Source of the DNA: Bog-793 sp035625025
Lineage (GTDB): Bacteria; Actinomycetota; Acidimicrobiia; Acidimicrobiales; Bog-793
NCBI GenBank assembly: GCA_035625025.1
Contig: DASPQJ010000053.1
Location: 1 to 10,976, forward strand
Length of the DNA: 10,976 nucleotides
Direction: 5' to 3'
Shown here one piece after another: positions 1 to 8,915 of the stretch (its first letter is position 1; every line of letters begins with the position of its first letter). Made by a program: the position numbers and the translations under genes. The notes under the pieces are model-generated. The model searched no databases. It saw only the letters and a list, made by a program, of their open reading frames with translations, and was not told the DNA's origin.

Positions 1-514
1 CGCGTTCGATCTCGCCGATCTCGACTGTGAGCTCCGCTTCGAGGTTCGGCAGGTCGGCGTGGCGCTTCTCCTCGTCGACGTGGGTAACGAGGTACGCCGC
101 GAAGTAGATGACCTTCTCGAGCTGCTTTGCCTTCAGCTCCTCGCGGGCCTCCGTCCCCATCAACAGGTAGGCGAGCCACGACCGGGTCCCGCGCAGGTAC
201 CAGATGTGGACGACCGGCGCGGCGAGCTCGATGTGGCCCATCCGCTCCCGGCGGACCTTCGAGCGCGTCACCTCGACGCCGCACCGCTCGCAGATGATCC
301 CCTTGAAACGGACCCGCTTGTACTTGCCGCAGTAGCACTCCCAGTCCTTGGTCGGGCCGAAGATGCGCTCACAGAAGAGGCCGTCCTTTTCCGGACGCAA
401 CGTCCGGTAGTTGATCGTCTCGGGCTTTTTCACCTCGCCTTTCGACCACGTCCGGATGTCGTCCGCCGTGGCGAGACCGATTCGCAGCTGGTCGAAATCG
501 TTGACGTCGATCAC
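1..514 (-). CDS. rpoC: RNA polymerase beta' subunit, N-terminal part (cut by window edge)
   Basis: This is the first 171 codons of the beta' subunit, which with RpoB forms the catalytic core of RNA polymerase. It begins with GTG on the base directly after the rpoB TAG stop. An AGAGGAG Shine-Dalgarno site at 522-528, inside the end of rpoB, sits seven bases upstream. The translation opens MIDVNDFDQLRIGLA and carries the beta' zinc-ribbon cysteines C60, C62, C75 and C78 (CYCGKYK ... CERCGVEV). It then shows the family block HIWYLRG (103-109) and VIYFAAYLVT (135-144). Residues 110-131 differ from the usual GVPSRLGYLLD arrangement: they read GTRSWLAYLLMG and are followed by several extra residues. 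The gene is co-transcribed with rpoB. The catalytic NADFDGD motif lies beyond the window. The identification is secure; only the 3' part is missing. Confidence 0.97.
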   Translation of the reverse strand, partial: MIDVNDFDQLRIGLATADDIRTWSKGEVKKPETINYRTLRPEKDGLFCERIFGPTKDWECYCGKYKRVRFKGIICERCGVEVTRSKVRRERMGHIELAAPVVHIWYLRGTRSWLAYLLMGTEAREELKAKQLEKVIYFAAYLVTHVDEEKRHADLPNLEAELTVEIGEIER

Positions 515-4087
<3,573 letters not shown>

Positions 4088-4201
4088 CGGGCTACTCCTC
4101 GCCAGAGCAGGTCAAGCTGGACCACCGTCGGTGACTGCGCCGAGGGCGCGCGTCACCGCACGACGAGATCTGAAGCGCGACGGACGAGCACGACAGCTCT
4201 A

Positions 4202-4231
4202 AGCATAGGCGCGCGCGAACACAAAGGACAA
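4202..4231 (-). promoter_or_regulatory. Candidate rpoBC promoter, proximal
   Basis: On the minus strand, TTGTCC (4231-4226) is followed after exactly 18 bases by TATGCT (4207-4202). TATGCT is a good match to the TAnnnT -10 element used by the main actinobacterial sigma factor. Transcription would begin near 4195, giving a leader of about 108 bases before the rpoB TTG. The -35 match is only partial (TTG conserved). A separate rpoB promoter within the rplL-rpoB gap is plausible because rpoBC and ribosomal protein output are often uncoupled, but this call rests on sequence matching alone. Confidence 0.45.
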
Positions 4232-4255
4232 CAGAGACGCGCCTGTCCTCGCGGC

Positions 4256-4284
4256 AGGGTACGGGACGCGCGGGGCCCGGTCAA
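4256..4284 (-). promoter_or_regulatory. Candidate rpoBC promoter, distal
   Basis: On the minus strand, TTGACC (4284-4279) matches five of six bases of TTGACA. It is followed after exactly 17 bases by TACCCT (4261-4256), which has the T1, A2 and T6 positions of a -10 element. Transcription would begin near 4249, some 160 bases before rpoB. The element lies about 50 bases upstream of the second candidate, so the two could act in tandem. Its position 52 bases past the rplL stop codon, in a 249-base gap, supports a real internal promoter. Confidence 0.45.
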
Positions 4285-4314
4285 GACGCCCCCAGCTGGG
4301 ACGACCCGCCGCGC

Positions 4315-4331
4315 CGTCGGCCCTCCCGACG
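4315..4331 (-). terminator. Short GC hairpin after rplL (possible attenuator)
   Basis: On the minus strand this is a perfect 6-bp inverted repeat, CGTCGG-GAGGG-CCGACG, starting five bases after the rplL stop codon. No run of U follows it, so it is not a classic intrinsic terminator. In many bacteria a partial terminator here lowers rpoBC transcription relative to rplJL. That role is inferred from position only, and the hairpin could equally be a 3' end stabiliser or chance in GC-rich DNA. Confidence 0.25.
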
Positions 4332-4336
4332 AGCCA

Positions 4337-4726
4337 CTACTTGAGCTGGACCGTCGCCCCGGCCGCCTCGAGCTGCGCTTTTGCCTTCTCGGCGTCCTCT
4401 TTCGAGGCCTTCTCCAGGACGGGCTTGGGGGCCGCGTCAACGAGGTCCTTGGCCTCTTTCAGACCAAGGCTCGTAAGGGCGCGCACCTCCTTTATGACCT
4501 GGATCTTCTTCTCCCCAACGGCCGCCAGGATGACGTCGAACTCGTCCTGCTCCTCGACTTCGACCTCGCCGCCAGCCGGCGCGCCGCCGGCCGAGGGCGC
4601 CGCCGCCACGGCGACGGGCGCGGCCGCGGTCACGCCGAACCGCTCCTCGAACTCCTTCAGCAGATCGGCAAGCTCGAGGACCGTCATCTTCGCGATCTCG
4701 TCGAGGATGCTCTGTTTCGTCGCCAT
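4337..4726 (-). CDS. rplL: 50S ribosomal protein L7/L12
   Basis: This is the stalk protein of the large ribosomal subunit. It is present as several dimers attached to L10 and recruits translation factors such as EF-Tu and EF-G and stimulates their GTP hydrolysis. The 129 residues have the standard layout. A helical dimerisation domain (about 1-31, TVLELADLLKEFEERFGV) is followed by a flexible Ala/Gly/Pro hinge (about 33-53, AAAPVAVAAAPSAGGAPAGG) and an acidic lead-in. The globular C-terminal domain (about 58-129) includes the factor-binding helices in KKIQVIKEVRALTSLGLKEAKDLVD. Start is ATG with a purine-rich AAGGGA stretch upstream. It lies 47 bases after rplJ, so the two are almost certainly co-transcribed and subject to the L10 leader. 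Confidence 0.99.
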   Translation of the reverse strand: MATKQSILDEIAKMTVLELADLLKEFEERFGVTAAAPVAVAAAPSAGGAPAGGEVEVEEQDEFDVILAAVGEKKIQVIKEVRALTSLGLKEAKDLVDAAPKPVLEKASKEDAEKAKAQLEAAGATVQLK

Positions 4727-4773
4727 CTCGTTTCCCTTCTCTTTTCGATCTCAATGACCTGGTTGGGCCGGCG

Positions 4774-5499
4774 TCAGCCGCCAGCGGGGTCGGGCGCCTC
4801 CGCCCCAGGGGAGTCCGGCTCGACCGGCGGGATCCCCGCCTGCGCCTCCGCCGTCAGCTCCGGCGGCGCACCCCCGGCGTCGTCGGCACCCCCCGCATCC
4901 GGCGCCAGGGCGCTGGACGCCTCGGCCGGCTTTCTTCCAGCGACCGGTTCGTTCGCCGCCGAGACGCCGCCCCGCTGGTCGATCAGCGCCGCCAGGCCGT
5001 AGGCGAACTTGCGCGGCAGTGCTGTCAACAGCCCGGCGAACGCCTGGAGCGGCGCCGCGAGGGCGCCGGCGATCTGGGCAAGCAGGACGTCGCGCGAAGG
5101 CAGGTCGGCGAGAGCCGACGTCTGCGCCGCGTCGAACAGCCCACCCCCGACGAGCGCCCCCTTGACAACGAGCCTGGGGTTCGTCCGGGCGAATTCTTTC
5201 AGCGCCTTGGCGACCGCCGAGACGTCCCCGGCGACGAAAGCGAGCGCGGTCGGGCCGTCGAGCAGGTCGTCGAGTGAGGTGAGCCCGTTTTCGCGCGCGG
5301 CCCGACGAACGAGGGTGTTCTTGTAGACCTTGTACTCGCCACCGGCGGCGGTCAACGCCCGGCGCAGGACCTGGATCTGGGCCACGGAAAGGCCCCGGTA
5401 CTCCGTGACGATCGTCGCCGCGGCGGCGCGCAGGCGGCTGCGCACGTCATCGACGACCGCGACCTTCTCCGGTCGTGGCGGACGCACTCCAGTCTCCAC
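4774..5499 (-). CDS. rplJ: 50S ribosomal protein L10 with long C-terminal tail
   Basis: L10 anchors the L7/L12 dimers at the base of the ribosomal stalk and binds the kink-turn of 23S rRNA. The 241 residues are longer than the usual 165-180. Residues 1 to about 175 are a normal L10: the rRNA-binding domain includes EYRGLSVAQIQVLRRAL (33-49), YKVYKNTLVRRAA (56-68) and LVVKGALVGGGLFD (110-123), then the hydrophobic helix that carries L12 (about 135-175). Residues 176-241 are a low-complexity Ala/Pro/Gly/Asp/Glu tail with no fold I can recognise. The start is GTG, chosen because GGAGGG lies seven bases upstream. It is preceded by a structured leader that L10 probably binds to repress its own synthesis, and followed by rplL. 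Confidence 0.98.
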   Translation of the reverse strand: METGVRPPRPEKVAVVDDVRSRLRAAAATIVTEYRGLSVAQIQVLRRALTAAGGEYKVYKNTLVRRAARENGLTSLDDLLDGPTALAFVAGDVSAVAKALKEFARTNPRLVVKGALVGGGLFDAAQTSALADLPSRDVLLAQIAGALAAPLQAFAGLLTALPRKFAYGLAALIDQRGGVSAANEPVAGRKPAEASSALAPDAGGADDAGGAPPELTAEAQAGIPPVEPDSPGAEAPDPAGG

Positions 5500-5568
5500 G
5501 TTCGCTCCCTCCGTACAGGTCGACCGCGCCGCGCCGGCCAGCGAGACGGGGAAGCGGTGGCACTGCTT

Positions 5569-5628
5569 GCCTCGTCAGGCGGGCTTGCGCCCTTTATGCG
5601 CTCTGCGGCGCACCGGATGTCTCAGGCC
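5569..5628 (-). promoter_or_regulatory. L10 ribosomal protein leader (autoregulatory RNA)
   Basis: The RNA in the rplA-rplJ gap folds like the known L10 leader. An outer stem GCCT (5627-5624) pairs with AGGC (5572-5569). The strand after the outer stem reads GAGACATCCGG and faces GCCTGACG, resembling the kink-turn (AGACA...GG opposite CCTGCCGAGG) that L10(L12)4 recognises. Inside are two clean hairpins: TGCGC/GCGCA (5612-5608 with 5601-5597) and GGGC-GCAA-GCCC (5592-5581) with a GNRA tetraloop, joined by an unpaired TAAA. By analogy with characterised leaders, excess L10-L12 complex binds here and represses rplJL. The start codon is about 70 bases downstream. Confidence 0.7.
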
Positions 5629-5658
5629 TGGGCGGGCGCACGCCCGCTCATCGACGCC

Positions 5659-5687
5659 AGGTTACACGGCCAGTTCGGCCCCGACTA
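5659..5687 (-). promoter_or_regulatory. Weak candidate rplJL promoter
   Basis: On the minus strand TAACCT (5664-5659) fits the TAnnnT -10 pattern. Seventeen bases upstream lies TAGTCG (5687-5682), a poor -35 that overlaps the rplA stop codon. Initiation near 5652 would transcribe the whole L10 leader, which starts about 25 bases later, and that placement is the main support. Without it rplJL would depend on read-through from rplA. Confidence 0.25.
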
Positions 5688-6410
5688 CGCCGTCGCGACG
5701 AGATCCTCGTCCGTGATCCGGATCCGGCTCGGGTCAATCGGCACCCCGGGTCCCATCGTCGACGCCAGGGTGACCGAGCGCACGTACTTGCCCTTGGCGG
5801 TCGCGGGCTTGGCGCGGGCCAGTTCGTCGAGCACCGCCCGGACGTTTTCGAGCAGCTGGGTCCGGCCGAACGACGCCTTGCCGACCCGGAGGTTGACGTT
5901 TCCGGTCCGGTCCGTTCGGTACTCGACACGTCCGGAGCGGAACTCGGCGACCGCCGCGGCAACGTCGTTCGTCACCGTCCCGGCCTTCGGGTTCGGCATC
6001 AATCCCCGGGGACCGAGCACCCGGCCGAGCCGACCGACCTGCGACATGAGGTCGGGGGTCGCGATCGCCACCTCGAAGTCCAAGAAGCCTTCCTTTTCCA
6101 CCCGGGCGATCAGGTCGTCGGCGCCGACGAAATCGGCACCGGCAGCTCTCGCCGCTGCGGCAGCCTCGCCGGCCGCGAACACCGCGACCCGGACCTGGCG
6201 GCCGGTCCCCGCGGGCAGGGTCAGTGAGCCGCGCACGATCTGCTCAGCACGGCGCGGGTCGACGCCGAGACGCACCGCGAGCTCGATCGTCTCGTCGAAT
6301 TTCGCCTGCGCGAGGCTCTTCACGAGGTCAACCGCCTCGGCGGGCGAGTAGAGACGCTCGCGATCCAGCTTCTTCGCCGCGTCGACGTACCGCTTGCCCT
6401 TGTTCGCCAT
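5685..6410 (-). CDS. rplA: 50S ribosomal protein L1
   Basis: L1 forms the mobile L1 stalk of the large subunit, binds 23S rRNA helices near the E site and helps release deacylated tRNA. In many bacteria it also represses its own operon. The 241 residues match the family length. The opening ANKGKRYVDAAKKLD is typical, and the L1 signature is present as LGPRGLMPNPKAGTVT (132-147). The C-terminal TMGPGVPIDPSRIR (218-231) completes domain I. Two adjacent starts are possible: ATG at 6410 and GTG at 6413, one codon upstream. AGAGG lies nine and six bases before them respectively. I use ATG because the family starts Met-Ala-x-Lys-Gly-Lys. It follows rplK by 35 bases. Confidence 0.98.
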   Translation of the reverse strand: MANKGKRYVDAAKKLDRERLYSPAEAVDLVKSLAQAKFDETIELAVRLGVDPRRAEQIVRGSLTLPAGTGRQVRVAVFAAGEAAAAARAAGADFVGADDLIARVEKEGFLDFEVAIATPDLMSQVGRLGRVLGPRGLMPNPKAGTVTNDVAAAVAEFRSGRVEYRTDRTGNVNLRVGKASFGRTQLLENVRAVLDELARAKPATAKGKYVRSVTLASTMGPGVPIDPSRIRITDEDLVATA

Positions 6411-6445
6411 CACGTCCGTCCTCTTGTCCTCGTCATCGCGCCCAC

Positions 6446-6874
6446 TCAGCGCGACACGGTGATGCCCATCGACCGCGCCGTGCCCTCGACCTGCCTTTTC
6501 GCGGCCTCGAGGTCGTTCGCGTTGAGATCGGGGAGCTTGGTCCGGGCGATCGCGGCGAGCTGCTCGTCAGTGATCGTCCCCACCTGCTCTCGGCCGGCAA
6601 GGCCCGTCCCCTTTTCGAGCCCGGCCGCCTCGCGCAACAGCACCGTCGTCGGCGGGGTCTTCAGGATGAAGCTGAACGTGCGGTCCTCGTAGATCGTGAT
6701 CTCGACGGGGATGATCGTGCCCCGCTTCGACTCGGTCGCGGCGTTGTACTGCTTGCAGAACTCCATCGTCTGGACCCCGTGGGGACCGAGCGCCGTCCCA
6801 ACGGGGGGCGCGGGTGTCGCCGCCCCGGCGGGGAGCTGGATCTTGACGACGGCGGTGACGCGCCTGCGGGCCAT
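6446..6874 (-). CDS. rplK: 50S ribosomal protein L11
   Basis: L11 sits at the GTPase-associated centre of the large subunit, where with 23S rRNA it contacts elongation and release factors, takes part in RelA-type stringent signalling and forms the thiostrepton site. The 142 residues are full length. The N-terminal domain has the proline-rich PAPPVGTALGPHGVQTMEFC (21-40), which holds the prolines linked to thiostrepton binding. The C-terminal RNA-binding domain spans about 75-142 and includes LNANDLEAAKRQVEGTARSMGI (117-138). Start is ATG; GAGGAG lies 12 bases upstream, which is rather far, with AGAAAGAG closer. It lies 27 bases after nusG, too close for an independent promoter, so the two should share a transcript. 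Confidence 0.99.
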   Translation of the reverse strand: MARRRVTAVVKIQLPAGAATPAPPVGTALGPHGVQTMEFCKQYNAATESKRGTIIPVEITIYEDRTFSFILKTPPTTVLLREAAGLEKGTGLAGREQVGTITDEQLAAIARTKLPDLNANDLEAAKRQVEGTARSMGITVSR

Positions 6875-6901
6875 GGAACGCTCTTTCTCCTCGTTACGAA
6901 C

Positions 6902-7717
6902 CTAGAGCTTCGCGACCTGACTGAATTCCAACTCGACGGGCGTCTCCCGCCCGAAGATGTTGACGAGGACCTTCAGTTTCAGTTGGTCCTCGTTGATCTC
7001 CGCGACCTCGCCGGTGAAGTCGGCGAACGGCCCCTCCTTCACGCGCACCGTCTCGCCGACCTCGTGCTCGAGGCGGGGTCGCCTCGCGCGCGGACTCTCG
7101 GTGCCCTCCTCGCGGACCGCGAGGATGCCTTCGACCTCGGCCCGTGACAACGGCGTCGGTTTCGTCCCCGGGCCGACGAAGCTCGTCACGCCGGGCGTCT
7201 GGCGGATCACGGACCAGGAGTCGTCGTCGAGCTCGCACCGGCAGAGCAGGTAGCCCGGGAAGACCTTCCGCTGGACGGTGACCCGCTTACCGCCCTTGAA
7301 CTCCACGACCTCTTCCATCGGGATGACGACCTCGTAGATCCGCTCCTCCATGTTCATCGACGCGATCCGGCTCTCGAGGTTCGACTTCACCTTGTTCTCG
7401 TAGCCGGCGTAGGTGTGGACGACGAACCACTCGCCGGGTCGGTCGAAAGGACTCGGGGGCCGCGACCGTTCCACCTCGACGAGCTCGTCGAGCTCCCCGC
7501 CGGCGGGGGGCTCGACATCGCCGTCCGGGGACTCGGCCGCAGCCATCTCCGTATCGGGCGCCTCGTCCCGGACCTTGTCTCCCGTTGCCTCGCCGGCCGT
7601 CGACGCGACACCAGGCTCCGGCGCGCCGATGGCATCGGTCGCGGTCCGGGCCGTGTCGTCTTCGTTCGCGTCGGTCGTCGTCACCATCGTCGCTGGTCGC
7701 TCGCTCGCCTCACCCAC
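6902..7717 (-). CDS. nusG: Transcription termination/antitermination factor NusG
   Basis: NusG binds the RNA polymerase clamp through its N-terminal (NGN) domain and can link polymerase to Rho or to ribosomal protein S10 through its KOW domain. The 271 residues comprise an unusual first 94 residues rich in Asp, Glu, Ala, Thr and Pro. Then comes the NGN domain (about 95-200, EWFVVHTYAGYENKVKSNLE, FPGYLL at 153-158, and TPGVTSFVGPGTKPTPLS), a linker, and the KOW domain (about 217-271, VGETVRVKEGPFADFTGEV ... FGRETPVELEF). A long acidic N-terminus is common in actinobacterial NusG. The GTG start at 7717 is favoured by GAGG five bases upstream; an alternative ATG at 7687 would shorten the protein by ten residues. 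It follows secE and precedes rplK. Confidence 0.98.
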   Translation of the reverse strand: MGEASERPATMVTTTDANEDDTARTATDAIGAPEPGVASTAGEATGDKVRDEAPDTEMAAAESPDGDVEPPAGGELDELVEVERSRPPSPFDRPGEWFVVHTYAGYENKVKSNLESRIASMNMEERIYEVVIPMEEVVEFKGGKRVTVQRKVFPGYLLCRCELDDDSWSVIRQTPGVTSFVGPGTKPTPLSRAEVEGILAVREEGTESPRARRPRLEHEVGETVRVKEGPFADFTGEVAEINEDQLKLKVLVNIFGRETPVELEFSQVAKL

Positions 7718-7797
7718 TTGGGCCTCATTGTCTGGTTGTCATCGATCCTCGGAACGGGCCCGCCCCTTTCGGACCACGACCCGCACCCGCCGGGCCC

Positions 7798-8112
7798 TCA
7801 CCGGTGGAAAAGGAAGATCACGCCCCGCGCGAACACGTAGTTCAGCCCGAAGATCAACAACGCGAGCAGCACGAGCGTCGTCAGAACCACGGTCGAGTAG
7901 GTCACGACCTCTTCTCGACGCGGCCAAAGGACTTTCGCCAGCTCGGAGCGGACCTCTCGCAGGTACGTACCGATCCGCCGGGCGATCCCGACCCGCTCGC
8001 GCTCCGGCGGCCGACGCGCCGCCGCCACCGGTGGGGCGCGTCGCGTCGTCGGCATCCCATCGGCTCCCAGCTGTCCTTGTCGCTGGAGGAGCCGTCTCGT
8101 CTCTCTGTTCAC
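7798..8112 (-). CDS. secE: Preprotein translocase subunit SecE
   Basis: SecE clamps SecY in the inner-membrane protein export channel. The 104-residue form is the short, single-pass kind typical of most bacteria. Residues 1 to about 45 are a basic, probably disordered N-terminus. The conserved amphipathic helix is IGTYLREVRSELAKVLWPRREEVV (47-70), with the family's KVxWPxRxE signature at 60-67. One transmembrane segment follows at about 72-96 (STVVLTTLVLLALLIFGLNYVF). The GTG start at 8112 has AGAGG eight bases upstream. A later ATG at 8055 would give 85 residues and keep every conserved feature, so the start is less certain than the gene. It begins 28 bases after tRNA-Trp and precedes nusG by 80 bases, the usual arrangement. 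Confidence 0.95.
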   Translation of the reverse strand: MNRETRRLLQRQGQLGADGMPTTRRAPPVAAARRPPERERVGIARRIGTYLREVRSELAKVLWPRREEVVTYSTVVLTTLVLLALLIFGLNYVFARGVIFLFHR

Positions 8113-8140
8113 GTCGTCGTCCTCTTGTCCGGCAGATGAG

Positions 8141-8213
8141 CAGGGCAGGAGGGACTCGAACCCCCAACCGCCGGTTTTGGAGACCGGTGCTCTGCCAGTT
8201 GAGCTACTGCCCT
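8141..8213 (-). tRNA. trpT: tRNA-Trp (anticodon CCA)
   Basis: The 73 bases fold into a complete cloverleaf. The acceptor arms AGGGCAG and CTGCCCT pair fully and the D arm is GCTC-AACTGGCA-GAGC. The anticodon stem CCGGT/ACCGG encloses CTCCAAA, giving anticodon CCA at 8180-8178. The T arm GGGGG-TTCGAGT-CCCTC has one G-U pair. The discriminator base is G and the CCA tail is not encoded (CTC follows). A tRNA-Trp directly before secE is a common actinobacterial arrangement, and the two are probably on one primary transcript. Confidence 0.98.
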
Positions 8214-8271
8214 AGAGGCGACGCGCCCGTCCGTCATGGCGTGCCCGCATCGCTCCGCCTTGGGCCGTATG

Positions 8272-8277
8272 ACGTTA
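8272..8277 (-). promoter_or_regulatory. Weak -10-like element upstream of tRNA-Trp
   Basis: TAACGT on the minus strand fits TAnnnT and would start transcription near 8265, about 52 bases before tRNA-Trp. No convincing -35 is found 16-18 bases upstream (the bases there read GAAGTG). The same CTAACGT heptamer occurs before rpmG at 8621-8615. The remainder of the 185-base gap between rpmG and tRNA-Trp shows no gene or clear structure. Confidence 0.2.
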
Positions 8278-8398
8278 GCACCAGGTCGCACCCGCACTTC
8301 CGTCGGCGAGCGCGCCTCGGCACGCGACGGCGAGAGCAACGGGCCCCCGCTCACAACCACAGTCCCGCCGGCAGACGTGCCGCGGCGCCCAGCCGCAA

Positions 8399-8563
8399 CT
8401 ACCGGGTCTCTTTGTGCAGAGTGTGCTGCCTGTCGAAGCGGCAGTACTTGCGCATCTCGATCCGCTCACGGTCGTTCTGCTTGTTCTTCGTCGTGATGTA
8501 GTTGCGGCGCTTGCACACCTCGCACTCGAGTGTGACCTTGATCCGCTTCTCGTTCTTCGCCAC
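8399..8563 (-). CDS. rpmG: 50S ribosomal protein L33
   Basis: This is a 54-residue large-subunit protein located near the E site. The translation begins MAKNEKRIKVTLECEVCKRRNYITTKNK and ends RKYCRFDRQHTLHKETR, which matches L33 along its whole length. The start is GTG with GAGGAG (8575-8570) six bases upstream. The zinc-binding form of L33 has two Cys-x-x-Cys pairs. Here the first pair is intact (C14, C17), but the second reads C41-R-F-D44, so the fourth ligand position is Asp. The protein may bind zinc through three Cys and one Asp, or have weakened binding. It lies between tRNA-Met and tRNA-Trp, as in other actinobacteria, and may have its own promoter (TAACGT at 8620-8615, no clear -35). 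Confidence 0.95.
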   Translation of the reverse strand: MAKNEKRIKVTLECEVCKRRNYITTKNKQNDRERIEMRKYCRFDRQHTLHKETR

Positions 8564-8629
8564 CAAAGGCTCCTCGTCTTGCCCGCCGGCGTCGCGGTCG
8601 ACAGCGCGTTGTCCACGTTAGGGACCTAT

Positions 8630-8654
8630 CACCCCTTCGTCGTCGGAAGGTGTG
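8630..8654 (-). terminator. Hairpin just after tRNA-Met
   Basis: On the minus strand CACACCTTC pairs with GAAGGGGTG in eight of nine positions around a 7-base loop (CGACGAC). The left arm starts inside the encoded CCA tail of tRNA-Met. There is no U-run after it. It could help terminate or process the tRNA-Thr/tRNA-Met transcript; the evidence is the inverted repeat and its place between a tRNA and the next gene. Confidence 0.3.
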
Positions 8655-8729
8655 GTAGCGGCGGCCGGACTCGAACCGGCGACCCCACGATTATGAGCCG
8701 TGTGCTCTTACCAACTGAGCTACGCCGCC
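8653..8729 (-). tRNA. metT: tRNA-Met, elongator type (anticodon CAU)
   Basis: The 77 bases including an encoded CCA tail form a full cloverleaf. Acceptor GGCGGCG pairs with CGCCGCT, the last pair (1-72) being G-U. The D arm is GCTC-AGTTGGTAA-GAGC. The anticodon stem CACGG/TCGTG encloses CTCATAA, with CAT at 8695-8693. The T arm is GCCGG-TTCGAGT-CCGGC and the discriminator is A. It lacks the initiator features (unpaired 1-72 and three GC pairs at the base of the anticodon stem), so it is an elongator. A tRNA-Ile with lysidine-modified CAU is the other possibility, but the position between tRNA-Thr and rpmG is where actinobacteria keep metT. Confidence 0.95.
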
Positions 8730-8739
8730 TTCGACTGCG

Positions 8740-8812
8740 AGCCCCCTGTCGGAATCGAACCGACGACACCAGCCTTACCATGGCTGTGCTCTGCCGACTG
8801 AGCTAAGGGGGC
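8740..8812 (-). tRNA. thrT: tRNA-Thr (anticodon GGU)
   Basis: The 73 bases form a complete cloverleaf. Acceptor GCCCCCT pairs with AGGGGGC and the D arm is GCTC-AGTCGGCA-GAGC. The anticodon stem CAGCC/GGCTG encloses ATGGTAA, giving anticodon GGT at 8779-8777. The T arm is GTCGG-TTCGATT-CCGAC. The discriminator is T and no CCA is encoded (CGC follows). It is ten bases upstream of tRNA-Met, so the two are one transcript. Confidence 0.98.
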
Positions 8813-8843
8813 GACGGACCCAGAACCGGTTTTGACGGGTCGC

Positions 8844-8849
8844 ATCTTA
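8844..8849 (-). promoter_or_regulatory. Candidate -10 element for the tRNA-Thr/tRNA-Met transcript
   Basis: TAAGAT on the minus strand matches TATAAT at four positions, including T1, A2 and T6. It would start transcription near 8837, about 25 bases before tRNA-Thr, a usual tRNA leader length. The -35 region (CGAGGA at a 17-base spacing) is not recognisable. It lies in the divergent gap shared with the plus-strand acetyltransferase. Confidence 0.35.
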
Positions 8850-8902
8850 CCCGCGGGCAGGCCCCCTCCTCGCCGTCCGCCTCTCCCATCGCACGTCGTC
8901 GG

Positions 8903-8908
8903 TAGTGT
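8903..8908 (+). promoter_or_regulatory. Candidate -10 element giving a leaderless acetyltransferase mRNA
   Basis: TAGTGT fits the TAnnnT -10 pattern and ends seven bases before the GTG start codon at 8916. Transcription would therefore begin on or next to the start codon, producing a leaderless mRNA, which is common in actinobacteria. There is no Shine-Dalgarno sequence before this GTG, which agrees. No clear -35 is seen. Confidence 0.45.
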
Positions 8909-8915
8909 CAGCGAC

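Noticed and set aside
4291..4300. Perfect palindrome CCCAGCTGGG in the rplL-rpoB gap
   Set aside because: It gives only a 3-bp stem with a 4-base loop, and a 10-base palindrome is easily expected by chance in GC-rich DNA; no repeat copy was seen in the window.
5475..6351. Plus-strand frames of 250 and 264 codons opposite rplA and the rplJ leader
   Set aside because: They lie antisense to rplA and the L10 leader and have no recognisable protein features or ribosome-binding sites.
7413..8501. A 362-codon plus-strand frame spanning the nusG start, secE, tRNA-Trp and rpmG
   Set aside because: It crosses a tRNA gene and several real genes on the opposite strand, and its product is Ser/Arg/Pro-rich without motifs.
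8832..8915. Longer N-terminus for the acetyltransferase from ATG 8832
   Set aside because: The 28 extra residues are Pro/Arg-rich, absent from the family, and would cover the -10 element and the divergent tRNA promoter region.
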